Assembly: GCF_002943465.1 (NCBI RefSeq)
Contig: NZ_PTQY01000004.1
Span: forward strand, 369,523-433,522
From: Rhodoferax sp. TS-BS-61-7
GTDB taxonomy: Bacteria; Pseudomonadota; Gammaproteobacteria; Burkholderiales; Burkholderiaceae_C
Length of the DNA stretch: 64,000 bases
Direction: 5' to 3'
The notes under the pieces are model-generated. The model made no database searches. It was not told where the DNA came from and worked only from the letters and a program-made list of their open reading frames with translations. Position 1 is the first letter of the stretch. Every line of letters starts with the position of its first letter. A program made the position numbers and the translations under genes. This document shows, in pieces, positions 9,169 to 17,746 of the stretch.

Positions 9169-9960
9169 ATGCCCATCCTCAAACCCAAACTGGAGGTCCC
9201 GCTCTCCAGCCCCAACCTGCCCGCGCCCATCATGTTCCGCAGCGCAGTGGCGCCGGCCGAGGGCATTTACCCGTTGCACCAGCACGCCTGGGGCGAGTTT
9301 GTGTATTCCTTTAGCGGCGTGATGGAAGTGAAGGTGGCAGACCACCACTACCTGGCGCCACCGCAGTACGGCGTGTGGCTGCCGCCCAAGCTCCAACACG
9401 TGGGGCTGAACCGCTACGAGGCTTACCACTGCTCCTTGTATGTAGGCCCGCAGCTGTGTAGTGCCATGCCCGCCACGCCCTGCGCGGTGACCGTGAGCCC
9501 GCTGGTGCGTGCGCTGCTGGAGCACCTGCGCCAACAGCCGCCCGGGCAAGACGCGACGCCCCAGCACCTGCGCCTGCTGCAGGTGCTGCTGGACCAGCTG
9601 GTGGTAGCGCCGCGCGCTGGCAGCTACCTGCCCAGCTCCGAAGACCCGCTGCTCAGCGCCGTGTTGCGCCTGCTGGAGGCCAACCCCGGCGATAACCGCT
9701 CCTTGCCAGCGCTGGCCCACGCCGCCCACACCACCGAGCGCACGCTCACACGGCGCTGCCAGCGCGACCTGGGCATGTCATTGGCGGAGTGGCGGCAGCG
9801 CCTGCGGGTGGTGCGCGCCATGCCGCTGCTGGAGGCGGGGCAGACGGTGGAGACGATTGCGCTGGACCTGGGCTATGGCAGTGCTTCGGCCTTCATCACC
9901 ATGTTCAAGCGGCTCATGGGCAGCACGCCCGATGAGTACCGCCGAGCGGCGTTGGCCTAG
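9169..9960 (+). CDS. AraC family transcriptional regulator
   Basis: 263 residues. An N-terminal cupin-like ligand domain (HQHAWGEFVYSFSG near 38-51) is followed by a two-part AraC DNA-binding domain at about 165-258 (AHTTERTLTRRCQRDLGMSL, then ALDLGYGSASAFITMFKR). The gene is divergent from the EamA transporter with 92 bases between, so it probably controls it. Its stop overlaps the stop of the convergent AraC gene in a CTAG. Confidence 0.9.
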   Translation: MPILKPKLEVPLSSPNLPAPIMFRSAVAPAEGIYPLHQHAWGEFVYSFSGVMEVKVADHHYLAPPQYGVWLPPKLQHVGLNRYEAYHCSLYVGPQLCSAMPATPCAVTVSPLVRALLEHLRQQPPGQDATPQHLRLLQVLLDQLVVAPRAGSYLPSSEDPLLSAVLRLLEANPGDNRSLPALAHAAHTTERTLTRRCQRDLGMSLAEWRQRLRVVRAMPLLEAGQTVETIALDLGYGSASAFITMFKRLMGSTPDEYRRAALA

Positions 9961-10928
9961 GCTGCGACCTGCGTCGGCGCGCCGCCAAAGCGACTTTCAG
10001 CCTGCTTGCGGAACTCCGAGGGCGTCATGCCCTTGAGCTCCAGAAAGCGGCGGTTGAAGTTGGCCACGTTGTTGAAGCCCACGTCGTAACAAATGTTGGT
10101 CACATACCGGTCCGAGCTCATGAGCAGCTGGCAGGCGCGGTTGATGCGCACGCGGTTCACAAAGTCGGTGTAGGTGTTGCCCGTGGCACGGCGGAAGAAA
10201 CGCGAAAACCGGCTCTCGCTCATGGCCAGCTCAGCCGCCACCTCGGCCGCGGTCTGCGAGTGCGAGGGGTTCTCGGTGATGCGGTTGACGATGGTGTTGA
10301 TCTGGTCGAGCTCGGCATCGTTTTCCACACCACGCATTTGCACGTTGGAGAGCAGGCGGTAGTCGGTGCAGCGGGACAGGTCGGTCATGAATTCGCAAAA
10401 GGCCGCCAGGCGTTTGAGGCCGCGCGAGGTCTTGACCGCATGCCAGTGTGCCTCGGCCTGGGCCGACAGGCCAAAAAACTCGATGCCGTGGCGCGCCCGC
10501 TCCAACAGCGGCAACACCTCGGCAAACTCGGGAATGCTCTGGCAGGCCTGCTCCAGCGGTTCGTGGCGGAACTGGATCACCAGGTCGCGCTTGTCCACGC
10601 CCTCTTCGGGCACATCCAACGAGATCCAGTTGTGCGGCAGGCGCGGGCCACACAGAATCAACTGACCGGGCTCAAAGGGTCCAATCCAGTCGCCCACAAA
10701 CACCTTGCCCGAGGTGGCGGTGATGAGGTGCAGCTCGTACTCGTCATGGCAGTGCCAGCGCGCCAGCGGCGTAGGGTAACCATGGCCCAGGCAACGGATA
10801 AAGCCCACCTCGTCGGTGGGCTCGTAACCCAGCGACGGGTTGCGGTTGTAGTCCGCCTCCAGCTCGGGGGCACGGCGGCGGCTGACTGGGCTGCCCAGCT
10901 GCGCAAGCGATTGGTGGGTAGCGACCAT
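9957..10928 (-). CDS. AraC family regulator of the pentitol operon (MtlR-like)
   Basis: 323 residues from the ATG at 10928, chosen because GGAGG lies five bases upstream; an ATG four codons earlier has none. N-terminal cupin-type sensor (RWHCHDEYELHLI near 58-70), then a C-terminal AraC domain (SESRFSRFFRRATGNTYTDF and CYDVGFNNVANFNRRF). It lies 57 bases after dalD on the same strand as the last gene of the polyol operon. Polyol ABC operons in Pseudomonas are activated by the AraC protein MtlR, which this resembles in position and layout. Activation by a pentitol is inferred. Confidence 0.82.
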   Translation of the reverse strand: MVATHQSLAQLGSPVSRRRAPELEADYNRNPSLGYEPTDEVGFIRCLGHGYPTPLARWHCHDEYELHLITATSGKVFVGDWIGPFEPGQLILCGPRLPHNWISLDVPEEGVDKRDLVIQFRHEPLEQACQSIPEFAEVLPLLERARHGIEFFGLSAQAEAHWHAVKTSRGLKRLAAFCEFMTDLSRCTDYRLLSNVQMRGVENDAELDQINTIVNRITENPSHSQTAAEVAAELAMSESRFSRFFRRATGNTYTDFVNRVRINRACQLLMSSDRYVTNICYDVGFNNVANFNRRFLELKGMTPSEFRKQAESRFGGAPTQVAA

Positions 10929-10985
10929 GGCAACCTCCATCAGAGTAACTTCAACACATCACATTACCAGTATTCGCCGCCCTGC

Positions 10986-12386
10986 TCAGCCCAGGTGGTT
11001 TTCCACAAAACGCAATACGCGTGCATGGGCCACCCGCAGCGCATCGACCAGCGGTGGGCGTGACGCCAGCGGCCCCCACAACACGGGGTCGGCGGCAAAC
11101 GCGGCCACCGGGTCGGCAGACTCGCAGATGGCGTGTGCCGCGGCCGGATCCATGGCCTGGTCCTGGTAGGTGTAGGCAATTTGCCCCGCATGCCAGCGCT
11201 GCAGGTAGGCCAAAAACAGGGCCGGCAACATGGCCACGCTCTGGATGGACTCGCCGCGCGCCAGGCGCTCGCGGATGGTGGGCGCAATAAAACCCGGAAT
11301 CTTGGAATACCCGTCCATGGCCACGCGCTGGTTGGTGTCCTGGATGGCGGGGTTGCCAAAGCGGTCCAACACCACGTCGCGGTACTGGCGCAGGTCCAGC
11401 GGGCTGGGGTTCTCGGGGGTGTCCAGCACCGGGATGGTGTCGTCCGTTACATAGTCATACGCCATGCGGCGGATGGCGGCGTCGTGGGTGCCTTCGTGGA
11501 TGTACTGGTAGCCCACCAGCGTGCCGGCCCAGGCGATGCAGCTGTGGGTGGCGTTGAGCAGACGGATCTTGGCCTCTTCATACGCGTCCACCGAAGCCAC
11601 CATTTCCACGCCTACGGTTTCCCATGCGGGGCGGCCGGCAATGAAGTGGTCTTCGATCACCCACTGGATAAAACTCTCGCCCATCAGCGCGGCGCGGTCG
11701 TCCCAGCCGGTGGCCGCTTTCACACGCTCGGCCACATCGGGCGTGGGGCGCGGCGTGATGCGGTCCACCATGGCGTTGGGGCTGCTGGTGTTGGCTTCCA
11801 CCCAAACTTTAAGTGCCACATCACCGAGCGCATCAATGAACTGCAGCAGGCCGCTACGCGAGCGCTCTCCGTTGTGGCGCAGGTTGTCGCAGTTCATCAG
11901 TGTCACCGCGCCCGCACCGGTTTGCATACGTGCGCGCAGGATGCTGACCAGACCACCGTAAATGGTGTGGCCGGCTTGGCCCGCCTTCACCGCCGCCAGG
12001 TCGGCGCGCAGGTCGGCAAAGGTGGTCCAGTCGAGCTGGTTCTTGGCGTCCAGGTAATAGCCGGCTTCGGTCACCGTGAAAGAGATGATGCGGGTGGCCG
12101 GTTCTGCGCCCACCGCGATCAGCGGTGCCAGATCGTCCTGGTAGGGAATGACCTTCTGGATGGACTCGATGCGGGTGTAACTGCGCTCGCCCTGGGGGGT
12201 GACGGTTTCCAGCGTGTAGGCACCGCCCTGGGCCTGCAAAGCGGCCATGGTTTCGGCCATGTCCGGGCGCAGGTTGCCACCGGCGATGGACCAGGTGGTG
12301 TCGCCCTGCTGGCGCAGTTCGTGGATGTAAAGCGCTTGGTGTGCGCGGTGGAACGAACCCAGTCCGAGGTGAAGAATCGTGTGCAT
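10986..12386 (-). CDS. dalD: D-arabinitol 4-dehydrogenase (long-chain polyol dehydrogenase)
   Basis: 466 residues of the mannitol dehydrogenase superfamily: N-terminal NAD-binding start LHLGLGSFHRAHQALYIHEL, the substrate-site block SSPNAMVDRITPRPTPD, and a C-terminal domain with LLNATHSCIAW. The LGLGSFHRAHQ start resembles Klebsiella DalD more than mannitol 2-dehydrogenases. The reaction would be D-arabinitol + NAD to D-xylulose. It follows a ribitol-type dehydrogenase and an ABC transporter. Mannitol 2-dehydrogenase is the main alternative. Confidence 0.75.
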   Translation of the reverse strand: MHTILHLGLGSFHRAHQALYIHELRQQGDTTWSIAGGNLRPDMAETMAALQAQGGAYTLETVTPQGERSYTRIESIQKVIPYQDDLAPLIAVGAEPATRIISFTVTEAGYYLDAKNQLDWTTFADLRADLAAVKAGQAGHTIYGGLVSILRARMQTGAGAVTLMNCDNLRHNGERSRSGLLQFIDALGDVALKVWVEANTSSPNAMVDRITPRPTPDVAERVKAATGWDDRAALMGESFIQWVIEDHFIAGRPAWETVGVEMVASVDAYEEAKIRLLNATHSCIAWAGTLVGYQYIHEGTHDAAIRRMAYDYVTDDTIPVLDTPENPSPLDLRQYRDVVLDRFGNPAIQDTNQRVAMDGYSKIPGFIAPTIRERLARGESIQSVAMLPALFLAYLQRWHAGQIAYTYQDQAMDPAAAHAICESADPVAAFAADPVLWGPLASRPPLVDALRVAHARVLRFVENHLG

Positions 12387-12432
12387 GGTCAGGCGTGAAA
12401 AAGGAAAAGGTCAGAGCTCGCGCAAAGGTCGC

Positions 12433-13173
12433 TCAGAGATCAAACTGGGTGGGCATCATCACGACGTCGCGGATGGTCATGCCACGGGGGCGGGTGAGCA
12501 TGAACAACACCACATCGGCCACCTCAGACGCCTCCAGCAAACTGCCCTTGGCCTTGGCTTCTTCCAGCTTTTCGGCGGGCCAGTCGGCCAGCAGCGAGGT
12601 GATGACAGGCCCCGGCGAAATGGAGCCCACGCGGATGCCGTGTTTGAACACTTGGCGGCGCACGGTCTGCACAAAACAGTTGATGGCCCATTTGGAAGAC
12701 GCATAGACCGGCTCCCAGGGCGTGGGAAAGTGCGCGGCCAGCGAGCTGGTGACGATGATGTCGCCCACGCCGCGTTCGATCATGTGGGGCAACACGTTGT
12801 GCACGTTTTTCATCACCACATTCACATTCAGGTTGAGCATGCGGTCGATGGCGTCGGGGTCGGCGTCCACCAAGTCGCCGCCCACATAAAGGCCGGCGTT
12901 GGCGTGGAACACATCGAGCCGGCCTGCCAGTTCCAGCACCCGTGCGAGCAGCGTGGCGCATTGTTTGGCATCGAGCAGGTCCAGCACCAGCGGCAAGGCC
13001 TGGGGGCCCAGGGCTGCGCAGGCTTTGTCCAGCGCCGCCTGGTCCCGGTCGACCAGCACCACACGGGCGCCGGCTTCCACCATGGCGCGAGCGCTGGCCA
13101 GGCCGATGCCAGAGGCGGCACCGGTGACCGCGGCCACTTGGCCTTGCAAGGGAAATGGGGTGTTCTGAGTCAT
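12433..13173 (-). CDS. rbtD: Ribitol 2-dehydrogenase (short-chain dehydrogenase)
   Basis: 246 residues from the ATG at 13173. Classical SDR: TGAASGIG (17-24), the NAG motif within HANAG (90-94), catalytic serines near 143-144, and Y157-x3-K161. From memory it aligns along its whole length with Klebsiella RbtD, including GRLDxFHANAG, EPVY-SSK, VRVG---PGPV-T-LL-DWP and the PT-FDL-type end, so ribitol + NAD to D-ribulose is the best reading. It sits 22 bases after the ABC ATPase. Sorbitol dehydrogenase (SmoS-type) is less likely. Confidence 0.8.
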   Translation of the reverse strand: MTQNTPFPLQGQVAAVTGAASGIGLASARAMVEAGARVVLVDRDQAALDKACAALGPQALPLVLDLLDAKQCATLLARVLELAGRLDVFHANAGLYVGGDLVDADPDAIDRMLNLNVNVVMKNVHNVLPHMIERGVGDIIVTSSLAAHFPTPWEPVYASSKWAINCFVQTVRRQVFKHGIRVGSISPGPVITSLLADWPAEKLEEAKAKGSLLEASEVADVVLFMLTRPRGMTIRDVVMMPTQFDL

Positions 13174-13195
13174 GGTGTGGGGCAATACGTTCGGG

Positions 13196-14239
13196 TCAGT
13201 GTTTGCCGGCCGCGACCACACGGCCGTTGGCGTCAAACAGGTGGGCGGAGTCACCGTCAATCTGCACGCCCACGGCCGAGCCCACCTGCAGGTCGGTGCG
13301 GGTGTTGAGGCGGGCCACGAGTTGGGCGCCCAGGTCGGTGCTCACGTAGATCAGGGTCTCGGCGCCCAGCGCCTCGATCAGCTCCACCTTGGCTTGTGCC
13401 TGGCCCTGGCCGGGTGCGACCAGCGCAATGCTCTCGGGCCGCAGGCCAATGGAGCCCAGTGCGGGCACGGCCACACCGGCCACGGTGGTGAGCTGGGGCA
13501 GCTTGGCGGCTTCGACCACGTTCATCTGCGGTGTGCCAATGAACTGCGCCACAAACTGGTTGGCCGGGCGGTCGTACAGCTCCAGCGGCGTGCCGACCTG
13601 CTCGATATTGCCATCGCGCAGCACCACCACACGGTCAGCCAGGGTCATGGCTTCTACCTGGTCGTGCGTGACGTAGATGGTGGTGGCGCCCAGGTCGCGG
13701 TGCAGCTTGGCAATCTCGATACGGGTCTGGCCACGCAGCGCGGCGTCCAGGTTGGACAAAGGCTCGTCAAACAAAAACACCTTGGGGGCACGCACGATGG
13801 CGCGGCCAATAGCCACACGCTGGCGCTGGCCACCCGACAGCTCTTTGGGTGTGCGCTGCAGGTAGTCGGTCAGATTCAGGATCTTGGCGGCGCGATCGAC
13901 CTTGTCCTTGATGATGGCCGGATCCACGTTGGCGAGTTTGAGCGCGAAGCTCATGTTTTCGAACACGCTCATGTGCGGGTACAGGGCGTAACTCTGGAAC
14001 ACCATGGCCAAGTCGCGCTTGCTGGACGGCAGGTGGGTGATATCGCGGCCGTCGAGCTGCAGGCTGCCGTTGTCGATGGCTTCCAGGCCGGCGATGAGGC
14101 GCAACAGTGTGGACTTGCCGCAGCCCGAAGGGCCCACAAACACCACAAATTCGCCCTGCTGGATAGCCAGGTCAATGCCCTTGATGACACGGTGTTCGCC
14201 GAACAGTTTTTCAACGCCGCTGAGTTGGAGGTAAGACAT
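13196..14239 (-). CDS. Polyol/sugar ABC transporter ATP-binding protein (UgpC/MalK type)
   Basis: 347 residues. Walker A GPSGCGKST at 36-44, signature LSGGQRQR, Walker B VFLFDEPLSNLD and the H-loop YVTHD are intact; a C-terminal OB/TOBE region follows. This CUT1-class ATPase energises the two permeases encoded upstream. Same-strand gaps to neighbours are 28 and 22 bases. Comparable proteins are SmoK and MtlK of polyol operons. Confidence 0.9.
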   Translation of the reverse strand: MSYLQLSGVEKLFGEHRVIKGIDLAIQQGEFVVFVGPSGCGKSTLLRLIAGLEAIDNGSLQLDGRDITHLPSSKRDLAMVFQSYALYPHMSVFENMSFALKLANVDPAIIKDKVDRAAKILNLTDYLQRTPKELSGGQRQRVAIGRAIVRAPKVFLFDEPLSNLDAALRGQTRIEIAKLHRDLGATTIYVTHDQVEAMTLADRVVVLRDGNIEQVGTPLELYDRPANQFVAQFIGTPQMNVVEAAKLPQLTTVAGVAVPALGSIGLRPESIALVAPGQGQAQAKVELIEALGAETLIYVSTDLGAQLVARLNTRTDLQVGSAVGVQIDGDSAHLFDANGRVVAAGKH

Positions 14240-14267
14240 GAAGAAGGTCTCCGCTTATGTTGTGTTG

Positions 14268-15098
14268 TTACTTGACGGCGCCGAAGGTCAGGCCTTGCAC
14301 CAGTTGTTTTTGGCTGAACCAGCCGAACACCACGATGGGTGCAATGGCCATGAAGGAGGCGGCGGACAGCTTGGCCCAGAAGAGGCCTTCGGGGCTGGAG
14401 TAGGAGGCGATCAGCGTGGCCAGCGTGCCGGCCTTGGCCGCGCTCAGGTTGAGCGACCAGAAGGCCTCGTTCCAGCTCAGCACCAGGGTGAGCAAACCAG
14501 TGGAGGCCAGGCCACCCATGGTGAGCGGCAGCAGCACGTAGCGGAACTCGTTCCACAGCGTGGCGCCGTCCATGCGCGAGGCTTCCAGAATCTCGGCCGG
14601 AATCTCCTTGAGGTAGGAGTACAACATCCACACCATGATGGGCAGGTTGGACAGCGTGAACACAATCACCAGGCCAGTACGCGTATCCAGCAGGCCACTG
14701 GTCTGCGCCATCACATACACCGGCACCAGTGCACCCACGGCGGGCATCATCTTGGTGGACAACATCCACATCAGGATGTCCTTGGTGTACTTGCCCTTGA
14801 AGAAGGCCATGGCGTACGCAGCTGGGAAAGCCAGCATCAAACCCAGAATGGTGGAGGCCACGCTGGTGATCAGCGAGTTGGTGGCGTAGAGCATGTAATC
14901 ACTGCGCTCTTGCACGATCTCGAAGTTCTCCAGCGTGGGCGTGAAGAACACCAGCGGCGGCACCGAGATGGCTTGCAACTCGGTTTTGAAAGCCGTGAGT
15001 ACCAGCCAGCCCAGGGGGAAGAACAGCATGAAGGTGACCACCCACGCGGTGAGCGTGCGCAGCCAGAACAGCCAGGAAAAAGTTTTGCGTTGTGTCAT
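14268..15098 (-). CDS. Polyol ABC transporter permease (CUT1, MalG-like)
   Basis: 276 residues from the ATG at 15098; an upstream ATG would overlap the previous gene by 23 bases and is not preferred. About six transmembrane helices, with the binding-protein-dependent EAA loop EASRMDGATLWNEFRYVLLP that docks the ATPase. The second of two permeases, 10 bases after its partner. Polyol import is inferred from the adjoining dehydrogenases. Confidence 0.88.
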   Translation of the reverse strand: MTQRKTFSWLFWLRTLTAWVVTFMLFFPLGWLVLTAFKTELQAISVPPLVFFTPTLENFEIVQERSDYMLYATNSLITSVASTILGLMLAFPAAYAMAFFKGKYTKDILMWMLSTKMMPAVGALVPVYVMAQTSGLLDTRTGLVIVFTLSNLPIMVWMLYSYLKEIPAEILEASRMDGATLWNEFRYVLLPLTMGGLASTGLLTLVLSWNEAFWSLNLSAAKAGTLATLIASYSSPEGLFWAKLSAASFMAIAPIVVFGWFSQKQLVQGLTFGAVK

Positions 15099-15108
15099 GG
15101 GGATGTGC

Positions 15109-15969
15109 TCACTTGTCCAGGTTTTTGCCAACCATGCGGATCAAAAAGACCGCGGCAATATTGGCCAGCACCACCGCAAACAGGGCACCGGCCGAGGCCA
15201 CACCGGCGTCAAAGTTCAGCAGCGCCTGCTTGAAGATCAGGAAGGCCACGTTGGTGCTCGCGTCGCCCGGGCCGCCACCGGTGGTGGTGTAGATCTCGGC
15301 AAACACGCTGAGCAAAAAGATCATTTCAATCATCACCACGATGGCCACCGAACGTGCCAGGTGCGGCAGGTACAGGTAACGCAGCTGCTGCAGGTAGTTG
15401 GCGCCGTCCATGCGCGAGGCTTCGAGCTGCTCGCGGTTCATGCTTTGCAGCGAGGTGATGAAAATCAGCGTGGCAAATGGCAGCCACTGCCAGGACACGA
15501 TGATGATGACGCTGAACAGCGGGAAGTCGGTGAGCCAGTCCACCGGCGTACCGCCAAAGAAGATCCACACCTGCGCCAGCACGCCGTAGATGGGGTTCAT
15601 CATCATGTGTTTCCACAGCAGCGCATTCACCGTGGGCATCACAAAGAAGGGCGAGATGAGCAGGATGCGCACCAGACCGCGGCCCGGAAAGGGCTCGTCG
15701 ATCAGCAGCGCAATCAGCGTGCCCAGCACCACGGTGATGAGGATCACGCTGCCCAGCAGCAGCAAGGTGTTCATGACGGCCGTGCCAAAGGACGGGTCGG
15801 TCATGAAGTATTCGAAATTCTCCAGACCGATAAAGCCCGTCTGTTCCGGCTGCATCAGGTTGAAGCGAATGACCGAGAAATAAATGGTCATCACCAGAGG
15901 CACGATCATCCACAGGAAAAGTGAGATGACGGCCGGTGCCATGAGGGCACGGGGTATGAAGCGGTTCAT
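15109..15969 (-). CDS. Polyol ABC transporter permease (CUT1, MalF-like)
   Basis: 286 residues from the ATG at 15969, with GAGG just upstream. About six transmembrane helices and the EAA loop EASRMDGANYLQQLRYLYLP. It pairs with the next permease to form the channel. It is separated from the binding-protein gene by 82 bases that hold a strong GC hairpin, which should lower its expression relative to the binding protein. Confidence 0.88.
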   Translation of the reverse strand: MNRFIPRALMAPAVISLFLWMIVPLVMTIYFSVIRFNLMQPEQTGFIGLENFEYFMTDPSFGTAVMNTLLLLGSVILITVVLGTLIALLIDEPFPGRGLVRILLISPFFVMPTVNALLWKHMMMNPIYGVLAQVWIFFGGTPVDWLTDFPLFSVIIIVSWQWLPFATLIFITSLQSMNREQLEASRMDGANYLQQLRYLYLPHLARSVAIVVMIEMIFLLSVFAEIYTTTGGGPGDASTNVAFLIFKQALLNFDAGVASAGALFAVVLANIAAVFLIRMVGKNLDK

Positions 15970-16000
15970 GGGGAGCCTCGCGGGCAAATTTGCGGAAAAG

Positions 16001-16024
16001 GGCGCGCGGGTTGCCCCGCGCGCC
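16001..16024 (-). promoter_or_regulatory. Intercistronic GC hairpin after the binding-protein gene
   Basis: A perfect 10-base stem (16001-16010 with 16015-16024, GGCGCGCGGG and complement) with a 4-base loop; in the transcript it is followed by CTTTTCC. It lies between the polyol binding-protein and first permease genes and could act as partial terminator or RNA stabiliser. Confidence 0.75.
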
Positions 16025-16051
16025 TAAAGTCAAGCTACCGGAGAGAGATGC

Positions 16052-17356
16052 TTACTTGTAGTAGCCAGCCTTCTTCATTTCGCGGTCTGCCGCGACTTGA
16101 GAAGCCTTCAGGGCCGCGTCCACCGAGGTCTTGCCAGCCAGGGCTGCGCTCATTTGCTGACCCACGGTCGCGCCAATCGCCTGGAACTCGGGGATGGCAG
16201 CAAACTGCACACCGACGTACGGGCTCTTGGGCAAGGTGCTGTCATTGGGGTTGGCAGAGTCAATCGCGGCTTTTTCAGCAGCGGCAAACTTGGCAGCCTT
16301 CATGAACTCGGGGTTGGCGTAGGTGCTCTTGCGGGTACCGGTGGGCACGTGGGCCCAGCCATTGGTCTTGGCCACCAGCTCGATGTATTCCTTGGAGGTT
16401 GCCCAGGTCACAAACTTGGTGGCTGCGTCCACTTTCTTGGTGCCCGAAGGAATGGCCAACGCCCAGGCCCACAACCAGTTGGCACCCTTGGGTGTCACGG
16501 CCGTTGGTGCTTGTGCAAATGCCACCTTGTCAGCCACCTTGGACTGCTTGGGGTCGGTGATGAAAGACGCTGCGATGGTCGCGTCGATCCACATGCCGCA
16601 CTTGCCTTCGTTGTACAGAGCCAAAATTTCGTTGAAGCTGTTGGCAGAAGAGCCGGGAGGGCCGTAGTTCTTCAGCAGGTCCACGTAGAAGTTGATGGAA
16701 TCCTTCCAGGGCTTGCTTTCCAGTTGGGGCTTCCAGCTGGTGTCAAACCACTGGCCGCCGTTGGTGTTCACCAGCGTGGTCAGGAAGGCCATGTTGTCGC
16801 CCCAGCCTGGCTTGCCGCGCAGGCAGATGCCGTACACGCCGTTTTTGGGATCGTGGATCTTGGCGGCTAGGGCCTTGATGTCGGTCCAGGTGGGCTTGTC
16901 AGCCACTTTGATGCCAGCCTTGTCTGCCAAGTCCTTGCGGTACATCAGCATGGAGGATTCGCCGTAGAAAGGCACGGCAAACATCTTGCCGTCGACCGAC
17001 AGGCCGTTGCGCATGGCGGGCAGGATGTCGTCTGCATCGTACTTGGCGTCGGTCTTCAGCTCTTGCAGCCAACCCTTTTTGCCCCAGATCGGGGTTTCGT
17101 ACATGCCGATGGTCATCACATCGAACTGGCCGCCCTTGGTGGCGATGTCGGTGGTCACGCGCTGGCGCAGCACGCCTTCTTCCAGGGTCACCCACTTCAG
17201 TTTGATGTCGGGGTTGGCGGTTTCGAAGTTCTTGCTGAGCTTCTGCATTTCGATCATGTGGCCGTTGTTCACGGTGGCCACGACGAGTTCTGTCTGCGCG
17301 AAGGCGGCGCCAGCCACCAAACCAAAGGCCAAAGCGAGAGATGCTTTGAGTTTCAT
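16052..17356 (-). CDS. Polyol ABC transporter substrate-binding protein
   Basis: 434 residues from the ATG at 17356, with AGGAGA seven bases upstream. Signal peptide of about 21 residues ending AAFA. The rest is a type-1 extracellular solute-binding fold with IDATIAASF and WLWAWALAIP blocks typical of polyol binders such as SmoE/MtlE. First gene of the operon SBP - permease - permease - ATPase - rbtD - dalD - araC. A pentitol (ribitol, arabinitol) is the likely ligand, inferred from the two dehydrogenases. Confidence 0.88.
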   Translation of the reverse strand: MKLKASLALAFGLVAGAAFAQTELVVATVNNGHMIEMQKLSKNFETANPDIKLKWVTLEEGVLRQRVTTDIATKGGQFDVMTIGMYETPIWGKKGWLQELKTDAKYDADDILPAMRNGLSVDGKMFAVPFYGESSMLMYRKDLADKAGIKVADKPTWTDIKALAAKIHDPKNGVYGICLRGKPGWGDNMAFLTTLVNTNGGQWFDTSWKPQLESKPWKDSINFYVDLLKNYGPPGSSANSFNEILALYNEGKCGMWIDATIAASFITDPKQSKVADKVAFAQAPTAVTPKGANWLWAWALAIPSGTKKVDAATKFVTWATSKEYIELVAKTNGWAHVPTGTRKSTYANPEFMKAAKFAAAEKAAIDSANPNDSTLPKSPYVGVQFAAIPEFQAIGATVGQQMSAALAGKTSVDAALKASQVAADREMKKAGYYK

Positions 17357-17746
17357 GAATCTGTCTCCTGTTGTTGAAAGTCCGGGGTCATCAGCCAATG
17401 CCTAGCGATGCATCGACAGGGCTGAATAGTAGAAGTCACCCCCCTGGGGGGTTGATACTTTTGGCACGATTGCATGTATTTCCATGCGCCAACTAGCTAG
17501 GGTTTTCCCACATACACGCCAGAACGTATTGATATTGGGAAATTTTGGCGAAGTTCGGCCTGAGGGTTTTACCCCAGCCCACGGGCTGCAGCAAGCCGGC
17601 GCAGCCCTTGGTCAAAAGGGGCTTGGACACCCCATCTACAGATGTTTAGGTAATTAAGAACTGAAAAAACAGTAGTTCCTGTTTTAACGACGCACTTCCA
17701 GAATCCACCCCATCGCACTGTTGCGTTGCTTTTTTGGAGTGTTGTT
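17357..17746. promoter_or_regulatory. Divergent intergenic region between polyol operon and sulfate-binding gene
   Basis: 390 bases with no convincing gene. It must hold the polyol operon promoter (left side) and the sulfate-binding gene promoter (right side). Visible elements: a C6-T-G6 palindrome near 17438-17450; GCATG-N6-CATGC at 17472-17487, a possible regulator site; and AAAACAG-N6-CTGTTTT at 17666-17685, which resembles sites near other sulfur genes. Confidence 0.55.
17666..17685. promoter_or_regulatory. Candidate CysB-type operator, site a
   Basis: Inverted repeat AAAACAG-N6-CTGTTTT about 60 bases before the sulfate-binding gene, with AGTAGTT at its centre. The AGTAGTT-N3-GTTTTAA string recurs at 44901. 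Assignment to CysB is inference from the gene neighbourhood. Confidence 0.4.

Noticed and set aside
17461..17476. Sigma-54-like TGGCACG...TTGC promoter
   Set aside because: The two parts are one base apart instead of four, so the spacing is wrong.
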